In this document: positions 1 through 6,261 of the stretch, one piece after another
Layout of the letters: each line of letters starts with the position of its first letter
Position numbering within the stretch: the first letter of the stretch is position 1
Source of the DNA: Parapedobacter sp. SGR-10
GTDB lineage: Bacteria; Bacteroidota; Bacteroidia; Sphingobacteriales; Sphingobacteriaceae
Assembly: GCF_011030405.1 (NCBI RefSeq)
Contig: NZ_JAAJTJ010000001.1
Span: 124,001 to 188,000 of the forward strand
Direction of reading: 5' to 3'
DNA: 64,000 bases
Notes under the pieces: generated by a model
The model's database searches: none
Told to the model about the DNA's origin: nothing
What the model saw: only the letters and a program-made list of their open reading frames with translations
Translations under genes and position numbers: made by a program

Positions 1-1812
1 TTCGCTGTCATCGGTTTTCGGCATGTCAAGGGCAGAGCCATCGCGCACAGCGCGGAAGTGGGGGGACAGGAGCTCGATGCCCGCTTCGTGGAATACGTCG
101 AGTATATTTTTGTGCAGCTCCGAGTAGATCAGCGCCTGCCGGTGCGGGTTGCGCGTATAGGCATTGACCTGATAGGTCACGTAGAAGTCGTCCAGGCTGG
201 TCTGCAGGATGAAGGGCTCCGGTTGTTTCTCCAGGAACTCCACCCTGTCGCAGGCCTGTCGGGCGAGCTCGTGCACCCGTGCCCACGGTATCTCGTAGGC
301 CATCGTGATATGGGTATAGACGATGAGCGGATTTTCTTCGACATCCATGCTGTAGTTGATCGTATGGCTGTTCATGACCTGCGAATTAGGGATCGAGATC
401 ACCTCATTCTTGGTGGTGCGTATACGTGTGACGAGCAGGCTCTTTTCGATGATATCGCCAGTTACCTCACCGATCTTGATACGGTCACCGACCGAAAAAG
501 GCCGCATATAGGTCAGCACCAAACCTGCCACGATATTGCCCAGTGCTCCGGCCGACCCGAAGGTAAAGAGCACGCCGATGAAGACTGATACCCCCTTGAA
601 TATAGGCGATTCGGATCCCGGCAGATACGGAAAGATCACGATCAATAAAAAAGCGAACAAAAGGACACGCAGGATCTGATAGGTTGGCATTGCCCATTCG
701 CGGTAGAATCCGGGGATGCTCAGCACACCTTCGTGCAGCTCCGTGGCAAAGAAACGCAGCGCTTTGAGGAGGTACCTGAAGATAAAGCATATCACGACGA
801 TGGTGATCAAGTTGGGGAGATAGCCCAAAATGGCCTTGACGACGTCTTTGAGCGGCTTGATGAAGTAGCCTAGCAGGATGGGCGCATACCCCTCGGTACT
901 GGGAAATAGGTTGAGCAGCACCGGAAGCGCCAGATATACCGAAGTCAGGATGAGTATCCACTGTAGCACGTGTAGGATGGTCCAGAAAAACTTGACCTGC
1001 TGATTGGGAGAGACGAGTTCATACCCCTTTATTTTGAATCCGGTGAAAATCCTGTTGCGCGAGGCAAGCAGCCGACGTTTGATCCAACCGATCATCTTTC
1101 CTATACCAATGATGATGAGCGTGACCGTCAGGATGATGAGGCAGGCAAAGGCGATCCCCGAGGCGAGTCTCTTGAGGCTCGTCTCCTCTCTATACCCGTC
1201 GATGCTTTCTTTTATCTTCGTGAAGTAGTCTCGGGCCAGCTGCTCGGTGGAGACATCGGCCCACATCGCTTCGTGCTCGTCCACACTGGCGATCATCTGG
1301 TCATTCCAGAATACGACCCAATTGTTTTCCTGATGAGACAGTGTCAGCGAGTCGGGCTCAAATTTGTAGTTTTCGGCCAGTGACCGGATACGGGATTCGA
1401 TAGATGCCGCCCTTTCTCTAGGGCTATAGCTACCTACGTAGGTGTATATTCGAAACAGTGTATCGCGAAAAGGTGCAACCGGAGTACCACTGTTCAGCGA
1501 CCGTAGTGAGTCTACAGTTCGCTTGCGCTTGGCGTACAGGATAGAGTCGCGGCTCCTGAGGACATTGATCTCAGCGAGTAGCTTCTGTTTTTCCTGGCGC
1601 TCGCTCATCTTGACCGAGAGCAATTGTTCCTCCAGCGCGCGCCGCTGTATAGAGTCCTCCCGCTGCTGCTGCCTGATATCAAACAGGTCTTGGGCTTGAG
1701 CCGATATCTTGTCTGCCGTATCTATGCGCGCAGTGGTGTCCCGCCCCTGAGGCAGGCCCTGTACACTGCACAATAACAGTATCGTGACGAATATAGCATG
1801 TATGGCGACCAT
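1..1812 (-). CDS. MscS-family mechanosensitive ion channel (C-terminus beyond window)
   Basis: The frame is open from the ATG at 1812 to the window edge, 604 codons, so the C-terminus is missing. A short hydrophobic N-terminus resembles a signal peptide. It is followed by a Gln/Glu/Arg-rich probable coiled coil (about residues 40-110), several membrane segments from about residue 215 on, and an MscS core from about residue 400. The core carries the Gly/Ala-rich pore-lining helix (FGSAGALGNIVAGL) and the beta domain after it (PFSVGDRIKIGEVTG, IPNSQVMN). MscS channels release solutes on membrane tension. This is the long form with a periplasmic N-terminal extension. The family call is secure; the exact role is not. 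Confidence 0.9.
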   Translation of the reverse strand, partial: MVAIHAIFVTILLLCSVQGLPQGRDTTARIDTADKISAQAQDLFDIRQQQREDSIQRRALEEQLLSVKMSERQEKQKLLAEINVLRSRDSILYAKRKRTVDSLRSLNSGTPVAPFRDTLFRIYTYVGSYSPRERAASIESRIRSLAENYKFEPDSLTLSHQENNWVVFWNDQMIASVDEHEAMWADVSTEQLARDYFTKIKESIDGYREETSLKRLASGIAFACLIILTVTLIIIGIGKMIGWIKRRLLASRNRIFTGFKIKGYELVSPNQQVKFFWTILHVLQWILILTSVYLALPVLLNLFPSTEGYAPILLGYFIKPLKDVVKAILGYLPNLITIVVICFIFRYLLKALRFFATELHEGVLSIPGFYREWAMPTYQILRVLLFAFLLIVIFPYLPGSESPIFKGVSVFIGVLFTFGSAGALGNIVAGLVLTYMRPFSVGDRIKIGEVTGDIIEKSLLVTRIRTTKNEVISIPNSQVMNSHTINYSMDVEENPLIVYTHITMAYEIPWARVHELARQACDRVEFLEKQPEPFILQTSLDDFYVTYQVNAYTRNPHRQALIYSELHKNILDVFHEAGIELLSPHFRAVRDGSALDMPKTDDSE

Positions 1813-1835
1813 CCTTTGTGCTGTTGTTTCAAGGC

Positions 1836-1866
1836 TAAACTTAGCTAAATTTGTGTGTATTTGCAA
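1836..1866 (-). promoter_or_regulatory. Probable Bacteroidota promoter for the MscS gene
   Basis: On the minus strand TTGC (1863-1866) is followed after 19 bp by TAAGTTTA (1836-1843), one mismatch from the TAnnTTTG -7 box. The spacing fits the Bacteroidota -33/-7 pattern and the site lies 24 bp before the ATG. Confidence 0.45.
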
Positions 1867-1892
1867 TATTGTGATACCACGCGGCAGGACTA

Positions 1893-1920
1893 ATGCCTGC
1901 CTATCGCTACAGGCAGGCAT
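1893..1920. repeat. 10-bp-stem hairpin
   Basis: ATGCCTGCCT (1893-1902) and its exact reverse complement (1911-1920) enclose an 8-nt loop. There is no T tract, so it is more likely an intergenic palindromic repeat than an intrinsic terminator. The rest of 1813-2039 shows nothing else convincing. Confidence 0.55.
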
Positions 1921-2039
1921 CTAAAACTGTTGTTCTGCTGTAAGAGGGTGGAGGGTGGATTGGTCACTCTACCACTGGCTAATGGATACTCATCAACTTG
2001 TAAATCATATGGTTGACAACTCTTACGCAGACTGACATA

Positions 2040-2165
2040 TCAGTACAAAAAGCCAAAGAGCCATAACGGAATCTTATGATGGAAACCATGCGTGATATCA
2101 TCTGCTACAACATACGCCTTATCAAGACCTTTGATCTGCTTATCTGTTTTATCTAAGTCTTCCAT
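2040..2165 (-). CDS. Small 41-residue hypothetical protein
   Basis: This is a short open frame from ATG 2165 to TGA 2040-2042, preceded at about -12 by AGGA. The peptide has a charged start (MEDLDKTDKQIKGLDKAY) and ends in an aromatic hydrophobic tail (IPLWLFGFLY). That composition is more protein-like than random reading. The tail could be a membrane anchor. No function is recognised. Two direct repeats lie just upstream at 2200-2251. It could still be a chance frame. Confidence 0.45.
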   Translation of the reverse strand: MEDLDKTDKQIKGLDKAYVVADDITHGFHHKIPLWLFGFLY

Positions 2166-2199
2166 TTTGTTTATCCTAACAAACAAAAACAAGAAAAAT

Positions 2200-2251
2200 T
2201 GCTTATTGCAGTAAACAAAATACAATAAAAATGCTTAGTCTAGTAAACAAA
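2200..2251. repeat. Pair of 20-bp direct repeats upstream of the 41-residue gene
   Basis: TGCTTATTGCAGTAAACAAA (2200-2219) recurs as TGCTTAGTCTAGTAAACAAA (2232-2251), 32 bp apart with 16 of 20 identical positions. It sits 35-86 bp upstream of the small gene's ATG, where a regulator could bind. No T-rich terminator is present. Confidence 0.45.
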
Positions 2252-2347
2252 TTAAGCCAGTAGCAAACCACAAAACTCCCGAAGCTTGCACCCCGGGAGC
2301 TCGTATCAATTTGGAAAGAAGTATTATAGATAGCCCTTATGCTACCC

Positions 2348-2512
2348 TCACCTACCTTGCAGCAGCTTGCTGACGCCGAAGCTGACAATGGCTCCGAGAG
2401 CGGCTAAAACCACCGTCTTGACGACATCGTCCACCGTGATACTCACAAAGATCGAGCAGAGGGTACCGCCAAGGGTACCCGTCTGTACGTTAGTCAGCGG
2501 TCTCACCGCCAT
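2348..2512 (-). CDS. 54-residue small membrane protein
   Basis: ATG 2512 lies directly behind a GGAGAGG ribosome-binding stretch, and the frame ends at TGA 2348-2350. The product has one clear hydrophobic segment (VVLAALGAIVSFGVSKLL) near its C-terminus and ends in QGR. It overlaps the 3' end of the preceding small gene by 23 bp, so the two are probably translationally coupled. Size, single membrane helix and the adjacent DUF5675 gene resemble phage-type small membrane (holin-like) proteins, but there is no sequence proof of that role. Confidence 0.6.
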   Translation of the reverse strand: MAVRPLTNVQTGTLGGTLCSIFVSITVDDVVKTVVLAALGAIVSFGVSKLLQGR

Positions 2513-2690
2513 CCTCCTCTCCTATTTGGGGTTGCCGCTGTTCCTCTTTCCCGATCACGGATTCGAGGATGCCGAGTGCCACGGCTACATATTTGACGAC
2601 CTGCACGACCTTGGCAGGCAATTTGACCGGAGCGGCCAGTACCACCTGTACGGCCTTGCTCAATGTGTTGATGATTTTTTTCATGTACAT
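2490..2690 (-). CDS. 66-residue small amphipathic protein
   Basis: Two in-frame starts are possible, ATG 2690 and ATG 2684, within the palindrome CATGTACATG. The N-terminal two thirds is Lys-spaced and rich in Val/Ala (KAVQVVLAAPVKLPAKVVQV), suggesting an amphipathic or membrane-associated helix. The C-terminus is acidic and polar (GKEEQRQPQIGEEDGG). Its 3' end overlaps the 54-residue gene, and a hairpin repeat (2709-2736) plus a shared leader precede it. It is the second last gene of the accessory operon. No family was recognised. Confidence 0.6.
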   Translation of the reverse strand: MYMKKIINTLSKAVQVVLAAPVKLPAKVVQVVKYVAVALGILESVIGKEEQRQPQIGEEDGGETAD

Positions 2691-3378
2691 GTTTTTTGAT
2701 ATTGTTTTGTAGAGACGCAACATTTTGCGTCTCTACGGTTTTACATAATTCGTACGCAAGTACCTTGTAGGGAGCAGATCCCGATTCGAGATCGGGATGA
2801 CGTGCTTTTTCCCATCGCTGCCGAGCGCGCGACTCCTGTCGCGTGTCCTTCTTTCCTCCCCCTACCCCCTCTTGAGGGGGATAGCGTTTCACAAAGGTTA
2901 TGAGAAGACAAACGGACGGTACTCCCAAAACTGGATCCTTAATCTTTTTCCTTCCATCTTTGATCCTTATTCCTTCATCCTTGATCTGCAAGAACACTTC
3001 CCCTCCCATATCCCACAGGCTGTAGACAAGGGCTTTTAGCCTTTCCAGTGCCTTGCGGCTGTCGGTACCTCGGCCTTCGCCCGTGAGGGTCGTGACCGGG
3101 GCAATGCAGCCCAATAGGTCACGCATGGCATCATTGGCAGGGTGGATCAGGATGGCTTCCCGGCCCAGTACAGCAGGTATACCGATCTGTTCGCCGTGCT
3201 TGCTGTACATCCTTTTTTCGAGTTTGTACCGTCCCTCGGGGATACAGCTCAGACGGGGAATGTTGTTGTACCACGGCAGCTCTATCGTGTGGCAGATGTG
3301 CTCACCTCGGTAGGTGATCGTTCCGTTGGTTCCCTGCGCTCCGTATTTCCGTTGGAGGACGAGGGTGTGTGTTGTCAT
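2503..3378 (-). CDS. DUF5675-family protein with abnormal C-terminal extension
   Basis: The ATG at 3378 begins MTTHTLVLQRKYG. The first about 130 residues match the DUF5675 pattern: conserved TIELPW, an IPEGRYKL motif, ILIHPAND and a Gly-Glu end (GGEVFLQIKD). Members are found in Bacteroidota phage-like or accessory clusters; their activity is not known to me. Where the family normally ends, the frame runs on for about 150 codons through low-complexity and intergenic repeat DNA and across the next gene, reaching a stop only at 2503. This looks like loss of the native stop. An upstream extension to 3549 is open but crosses the hairpin repeat and overlaps the FN3 gene, so it was not used. Confidence 0.75.
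   Translation of the reverse strand: MTTHTLVLQRKYGAQGTNGTITYRGEHICHTIELPWYNNIPRLSCIPEGRYKLEKRMYSKHGEQIGIPAVLGREAILIHPANDAMRDLLGCIAPVTTLTGEGRGTDSRKALERLKALVYSLWDMGGEVFLQIKDEGIRIKDGRKKIKDPVLGVPSVCLLITFVKRYPPQEGVGGGKKDTRQESRARQRWEKARHPDLESGSAPYKVLAYELCKTVETQNVASLQNNIKKHVHEKNHQHIEQGRTGGTGRSGQIACQGRAGRQICSRGTRHPRIRDRERGTAATPNRRGGWR
2709..2736. repeat. Dispersed 28-bp palindrome, copy 1
   Basis: The arms GTAGAGACGCAA and TTGCGTCTCTAC flank a 4-bp centre. It sits between the DUF5675 domain and the 66-residue gene. On the minus strand it is followed by the same leader (AAAACAATATCAAAAAACA) seen after copy 2 at 3470-3497. Confidence 0.85.
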
Positions 3379-3413
3379 GGTGTTAGTATTGAGTAGTGGG
3401 TATTGAATAAAGG

Positions 3414-3438
3414 GACACGAGCGACACGCTCGCGCCAG
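3414..3438. repeat. Dispersed GCGCGAGCGTGTCGCT repeat, copy 1
   Basis: On the minus strand this stretch contains GGCGCGAGCGTGTCGCT, repeated at about 51851-51872 on the plus strand upstream of aspS. It is internally palindromic (AGCGTGTCGCT). Both copies lie 35-85 bp before a start codon. Confidence 0.6.
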
Positions 3439-3469
3439 CATGTGGTTATTTGTTTTTTGATATTGTTTT

Positions 3470-3497
3470 GTAGAGACGCAAGATTTTGCGTCTCTAC
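3470..3497. repeat. Dispersed 28-bp palindrome, copy 2
   Basis: It has the same 12-bp arms as copy 1 (GTAGAGACGCAA) with a different 4-bp centre. It lies between the FN3 and DUF5675 genes. The adjacent 19 bp are identical to those beside copy 1, so hairpin and leader were duplicated together. Confidence 0.85.
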
Positions 3498-3515
3498 GTA
3501 TTGTTAATTCTCCTC

Positions 3516-4139
3516 TTACCTCACCAATATGCTGGCGATATCGCTCCAATCGCCCGTACCTTGGGTATTGACTGCCCGTACCCTGGCCTCATAGCGATGC
3601 GCGACTTCTAACGGGGCGATGATATTGGCCCTGGAAGAACTCGTGGCCATACGATCGCTCCACTCGGGGTCACCGACCTTGCGATACTGGTACTCATAGA
3701 GCAATACATTACGCTGTTTTGCAAAATCCAGACGAGCCTGCCCGGATTGGCGACCGTCGGTCATCTTGACGTTCCCGACGCGCAAGGGTACCAATGCCGG
3801 AATACGTTCGCCGTTGGTCGGAAACCCCGAACTCAGCAAGGTGGAGAGATGGCCATTGGCTACGGCATTGACATAGTACGCCAGCTTCTGCAGCTCCGCT
3901 TCGAGCGGCTGCCTACTCTCGTCTTTCAATGCTGTCTCTTCGGGCGATCCACGCTTGCGCGCCGCAGAGAGCCTTTCCGTAAAATCATCCAGCAGGGCCT
4001 GTACGTCGGACAGGGCCGGTGATGGTTGTGCAAAATTTGTGTTGTCCGTCATGGCGCTGATAACCGTGTTAGCGAGCACCACGAGCTCATCGTCTTTCAT
4101 CCGTGCAAAGCCGATGAGCGCTTTGAATTTAGTTGCCAT
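3516..4139 (-). CDS. Fibronectin type III domain protein
   Basis: The product has 207 residues from ATG 4139. The N-terminal about 110 residues are predicted helical (DDELVVLANTVISAM, LDDFTERLSAARKRGSPEE). The C-terminal about 95 residues form an FN3-like beta sandwich with VGDPEWSDR, the typical YEARVRAVNTQG.GDWS strand and a final ILVR. No signal peptide is seen, so it is probably cytoplasmic or exported with a partner. It lies between the 21-bp array upstream and the DUF5675 gene downstream on the same strand. FN3 proteins of this type occur in Bacteroidota accessory clusters with DUF5675; function unknown. Confidence 0.8.
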   Translation of the reverse strand: MATKFKALIGFARMKDDELVVLANTVISAMTDNTNFAQPSPALSDVQALLDDFTERLSAARKRGSPEETALKDESRQPLEAELQKLAYYVNAVANGHLSTLLSSGFPTNGERIPALVPLRVGNVKMTDGRQSGQARLDFAKQRNVLLYEYQYRKVGDPEWSDRMATSSSRANIIAPLEVAHRYEARVRAVNTQGTGDWSDIASILVR

Positions 4140-4143
4140 TCTT

Positions 4144-4176
4144 TTAGTTGTCAGTGATCAGTCTTCAGTAATCAGT
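4144..4176. repeat. 7-bp-period low-complexity spacer before the FN3 gene
   Basis: Units read AGTTGTC AGTGATC AGTCTTC AGTAATC AGT, so AGT recurs every 7 bp. The same family lies before murC, murG, ftsW and ftsL. On the minus strand it places TGA every 7 bp, so stops fall in all three frames just upstream of the start codon. Confidence 0.7.
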
Positions 4177-4338
4177 TGGCCAGTGATACCGCTGATCTGT
4201 TTATTGTTCTCCTCGCGAGATCGAACAGGACAAACGTAATACACGTTCATCTCATAAATGAAGTTTTGAGAGGATTTGAGAGAAATTGACAGAATGTGAC
4301 AAAAAAAAAGGCAACCACAGGGCAAAATCATACGATAG

Positions 4339-4695
4339 CCGCTTGATGTATGTATACATTGATCCTATGTACCTGTACATGCAGACGGAGCCCCTGTACA
4401 TGCAAGACAAGTAGGGGTACATACAGCATATGTAAGGCTACATGTTGCCAAAGTACGCATACATGTACGACATGAATCCTGACACGTCGTACATGTACGC
4501 ATACATGAGCGCCATGTACAGGTACATAGCCGCCAAGACACCATACTTGTAGCAGATGTATGCATACATGTAGCCGTGCACCACGTATCCCGGCGACATG
4601 TACATATACAAGAGAAAGAAGTACAGGTACATATGCAGGATGTACGGATACTTCGTACACATGTACCTATACATCGACAACATGTATACATACAA
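4339..4695 (-). repeat. Tandem array of 17 degenerate 21-bp repeats
   Basis: On the minus strand, cutting from 4695 in steps of 21 gives exactly 17 units. The consensus is ATGTAYNNRTACAT plus a 7-bp variable linker. ATGTA is exact in 11 of 17 units and TACAT in 10; most others differ by one base. The core is an inverted repeat whose central Y and R positions usually pair. Linkers differ in every unit. The pattern stops abruptly at both ends. Read in frame it gives a MYxYMxx heptad that is open for 12 units, then meets TAG in unit 13. It begins 42 bp after the stop of the helix-turn-helix gene and precedes the FN3 gene. It may be a multi-site binding array; a coding role is less likely. Confidence 0.92.
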
Positions 4696-4737
4696 AACAG
4701 AGAGAAACCGGTCGGGCGGAAGCGAGACCCTCCGGGA

Positions 4738-5022
4738 CTATATCCGTCCTTTCCTCCTGCTCTCTTCGAGTGCCGCAAGAAGGTCTTCCTCAAAATACAT
4801 ATCAAACCCGCTGAGCCTCATCGGGACCAGGAGTTTTTTCTGGAGATTGCGGTTGTAGGTGGACTCGCTCATCTTGAGGTCGTCCATGACCTCCTGTTTC
4901 GTCCATTTCCTGCGGCACTGCAAGGGTTGCCTCTGATTGTACATACCTGTATACTGCGCCTGGTCCAGACGGTCGCGGATATCGCGGAGTATGACGACTA
5001 TTTCGGACATTATCTTTTCCAT
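4738..5022 (-). CDS. Small helix-turn-helix (excisionase/MerR-like) DNA-binding protein
   Basis: The product has 94 residues from ATG 5022; a further upstream frame exists but lacks a good start. An N-terminal helix (MSEIVVILRDIRDRLDQA) is followed by a winged helix-turn-helix of the type used by Bacteroidota excisionase-like proteins: KWTKQEVMDDLKMSESTYNR, then a wing and a final EEDLLAALEE helix. It probably binds DNA. It sits between the LytTR gene and the 21-bp array, all on one strand. The 14 codons after its TAG lead in the same frame straight into the array. An array-like site (GTACATACCTGTATAC) lies inside it near 4938-4953. Confidence 0.75.
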   Translation of the reverse strand: MEKIMSEIVVILRDIRDRLDQAQYTGMYNQRQPLQCRRKWTKQEVMDDLKMSESTYNRNLQKKLLVPMRLSGFDMYFEEDLLAALEESRRKGRI

Positions 5023-5172
5023 GGTTAGCAAAGATTGTGGCCCTACACCGAAATCCCGGACGGGCACAGCAAAGCTGGCCGCCCCTGCACAGACCGGTTT
5101 ATAACTTATGGTTCGGCCCTCGAGTCCATGTCCGGGACCGGGGCCATCTGATACAGCAAATCTTCTTTTTAT

Positions 5173-6138
5173 CTATTTTTGTTGCTCCGGCCAGCAATCC
5201 ACGGGCTCTTCCCATCCCTCTACGGGCCAGTCTTTATATGCTTCCCAAAAAACGTGTACATGCTTTTGACATCTACGGTTCACTCCTCCTCCGATTTCGA
5301 TCCGTTCCCTATTTTGTACGCTCAGCCCTTTCTTGGCTGTCGCGTTGAGCCGCACCTCATTGCTGAGGGCCGCTTCCGGCTCGAAGTACAGCATATTGAG
5401 ATAGCGGCTCCGCTGCACCCGGACGAACCATCCCCCCATCGACCATCCTGCAAGGTCTTTGGGCGTGAGGCCCGTCAGCAGTTTTTCACCGTCCGACAGC
5501 AGCAGAAAATAACTGCCCTGCTCATAAAGCATAGCGACAATATCCATAGGCCGTATAGGCCGGCCTTGGCTAGCGGACGATCCATGCCGCGAGCGAAGAT
5601 AGGCCAGCAAAAAAGAGGGTTCATGGCTAGACAGCCACAGCGTCCATTGTGCACTCGCCCTTAGATCCCTGACGCTCCCTCCTCTCAACAGTATACGGCA
5701 GGCGGCAACCCTATGCACCAACAGGGTATACAAGAGAAGCGGAACCAAGAAAAAAGGGAACTCCCGTTGCCAATACGGCGGGTACCGCAGGAGATTGGGT
5801 ACCTCGTTTTTCACCAACACCTGGATGAACAATGTATTGGCAGACACGACGACGAGCACGGCCAACAGCACGTAAGCCGAAAACCAGAGGTGGGGATTTC
5901 CTTTACCACCATCCCGATACCAATACCCATACAGCTCAGAGATGAACAAGGCATACCCAAACAGTATCAAGCTATAGGCCACCACTATGAATATATCATC
6001 CCCGGATAGGCCTGCCGTGTATAAAAATACATGATCGCGAAAGAATACAATCATAGACACCGCCGACAGGACAAATGCTGTCAGTACAATCCTTATCCCA
6101 CGTCGGATTGCAGGCCTGTATCTTGACTTGATAATCAC
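5173..6138 (-). CDS. Membrane-anchored LytTR-family transcription regulator
   Basis: The product has 321 residues. Four hydrophobic segments lie at about 14-32, 45-66, 83-107 and 128-146. A LytTR DNA-binding domain follows at about 200-275, with DIVAMLYEQGSYFLLLSDG, TGLTPKDLAGW and the diagnostic FVRVQRSRYLNM motif. The last about 45 residues are Trp- and Pro-rich. Membrane LytTR proteins act as one-component regulators, often of genes next to them. LytTR domains typically contact direct repeats spaced about 21 bp, and a 21-bp-period array lies 478 bp downstream, so a functional link is plausible but unproven. The gene is divergent from the PorP-like gene. Confidence 0.85.
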   Translation of the reverse strand: MIIKSRYRPAIRRGIRIVLTAFVLSAVSMIVFFRDHVFLYTAGLSGDDIFIVVAYSLILFGYALFISELYGYWYRDGGKGNPHLWFSAYVLLAVLVVVSANTLFIQVLVKNEVPNLLRYPPYWQREFPFFLVPLLLYTLLVHRVAACRILLRGGSVRDLRASAQWTLWLSSHEPSFLLAYLRSRHGSSASQGRPIRPMDIVAMLYEQGSYFLLLSDGEKLLTGLTPKDLAGWSMGGWFVRVQRSRYLNMLYFEPEAALSNEVRLNATAKKGLSVQNRERIEIGGGVNRRCQKHVHVFWEAYKDWPVEGWEEPVDCWPEQQK

Positions 6139-6236
6139 AATACTATTGGTTTTTGCAGAGAAAATACATTAAGGTATAAAAATTATTGAATAACGAGAAA
6201 TATTAAGTAAATAATATAGGGCAAAATCAAATTCGA

Positions 6237-6248
6237 GCACACGTGTGC
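6237..6248. promoter_or_regulatory. 12-bp perfect palindrome in the LytTR/PorP divergent region
   Basis: GCACACGTGTGC lies between the LytTR start (6138) and the PorP-like frame. It is a possible operator. A GGGCAAAATCA stretch just before it (6219-6229) also occurs at 4320-4330 beside the end of the 21-bp array. Confidence 0.35.
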
Positions 6249-6261
6249 CCGGTGTTAAGAT

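Noticed and set aside
2203..2388. 61-codon minus-strand frame overlapping the 54-residue gene
   Set aside because: It lies in another frame of the 54-residue gene's 3' end, has low-complexity Ser/Ala start and no ribosome-binding site.
4438..4695. Tyr/Met-rich open frame across array 1 as a real protein
   Set aside because: The periodic peptide follows from a palindromic 21-bp unit. It lacks an ATG at its start, is broken by TAG in unit 13 while the DNA pattern continues for four more units, and the core symmetry is at DNA level.
4339..4695. CRISPR array
   Set aside because: Repeats are 14 bp with 7-bp linkers, far shorter than CRISPR repeats and spacers, and no cas gene is present.
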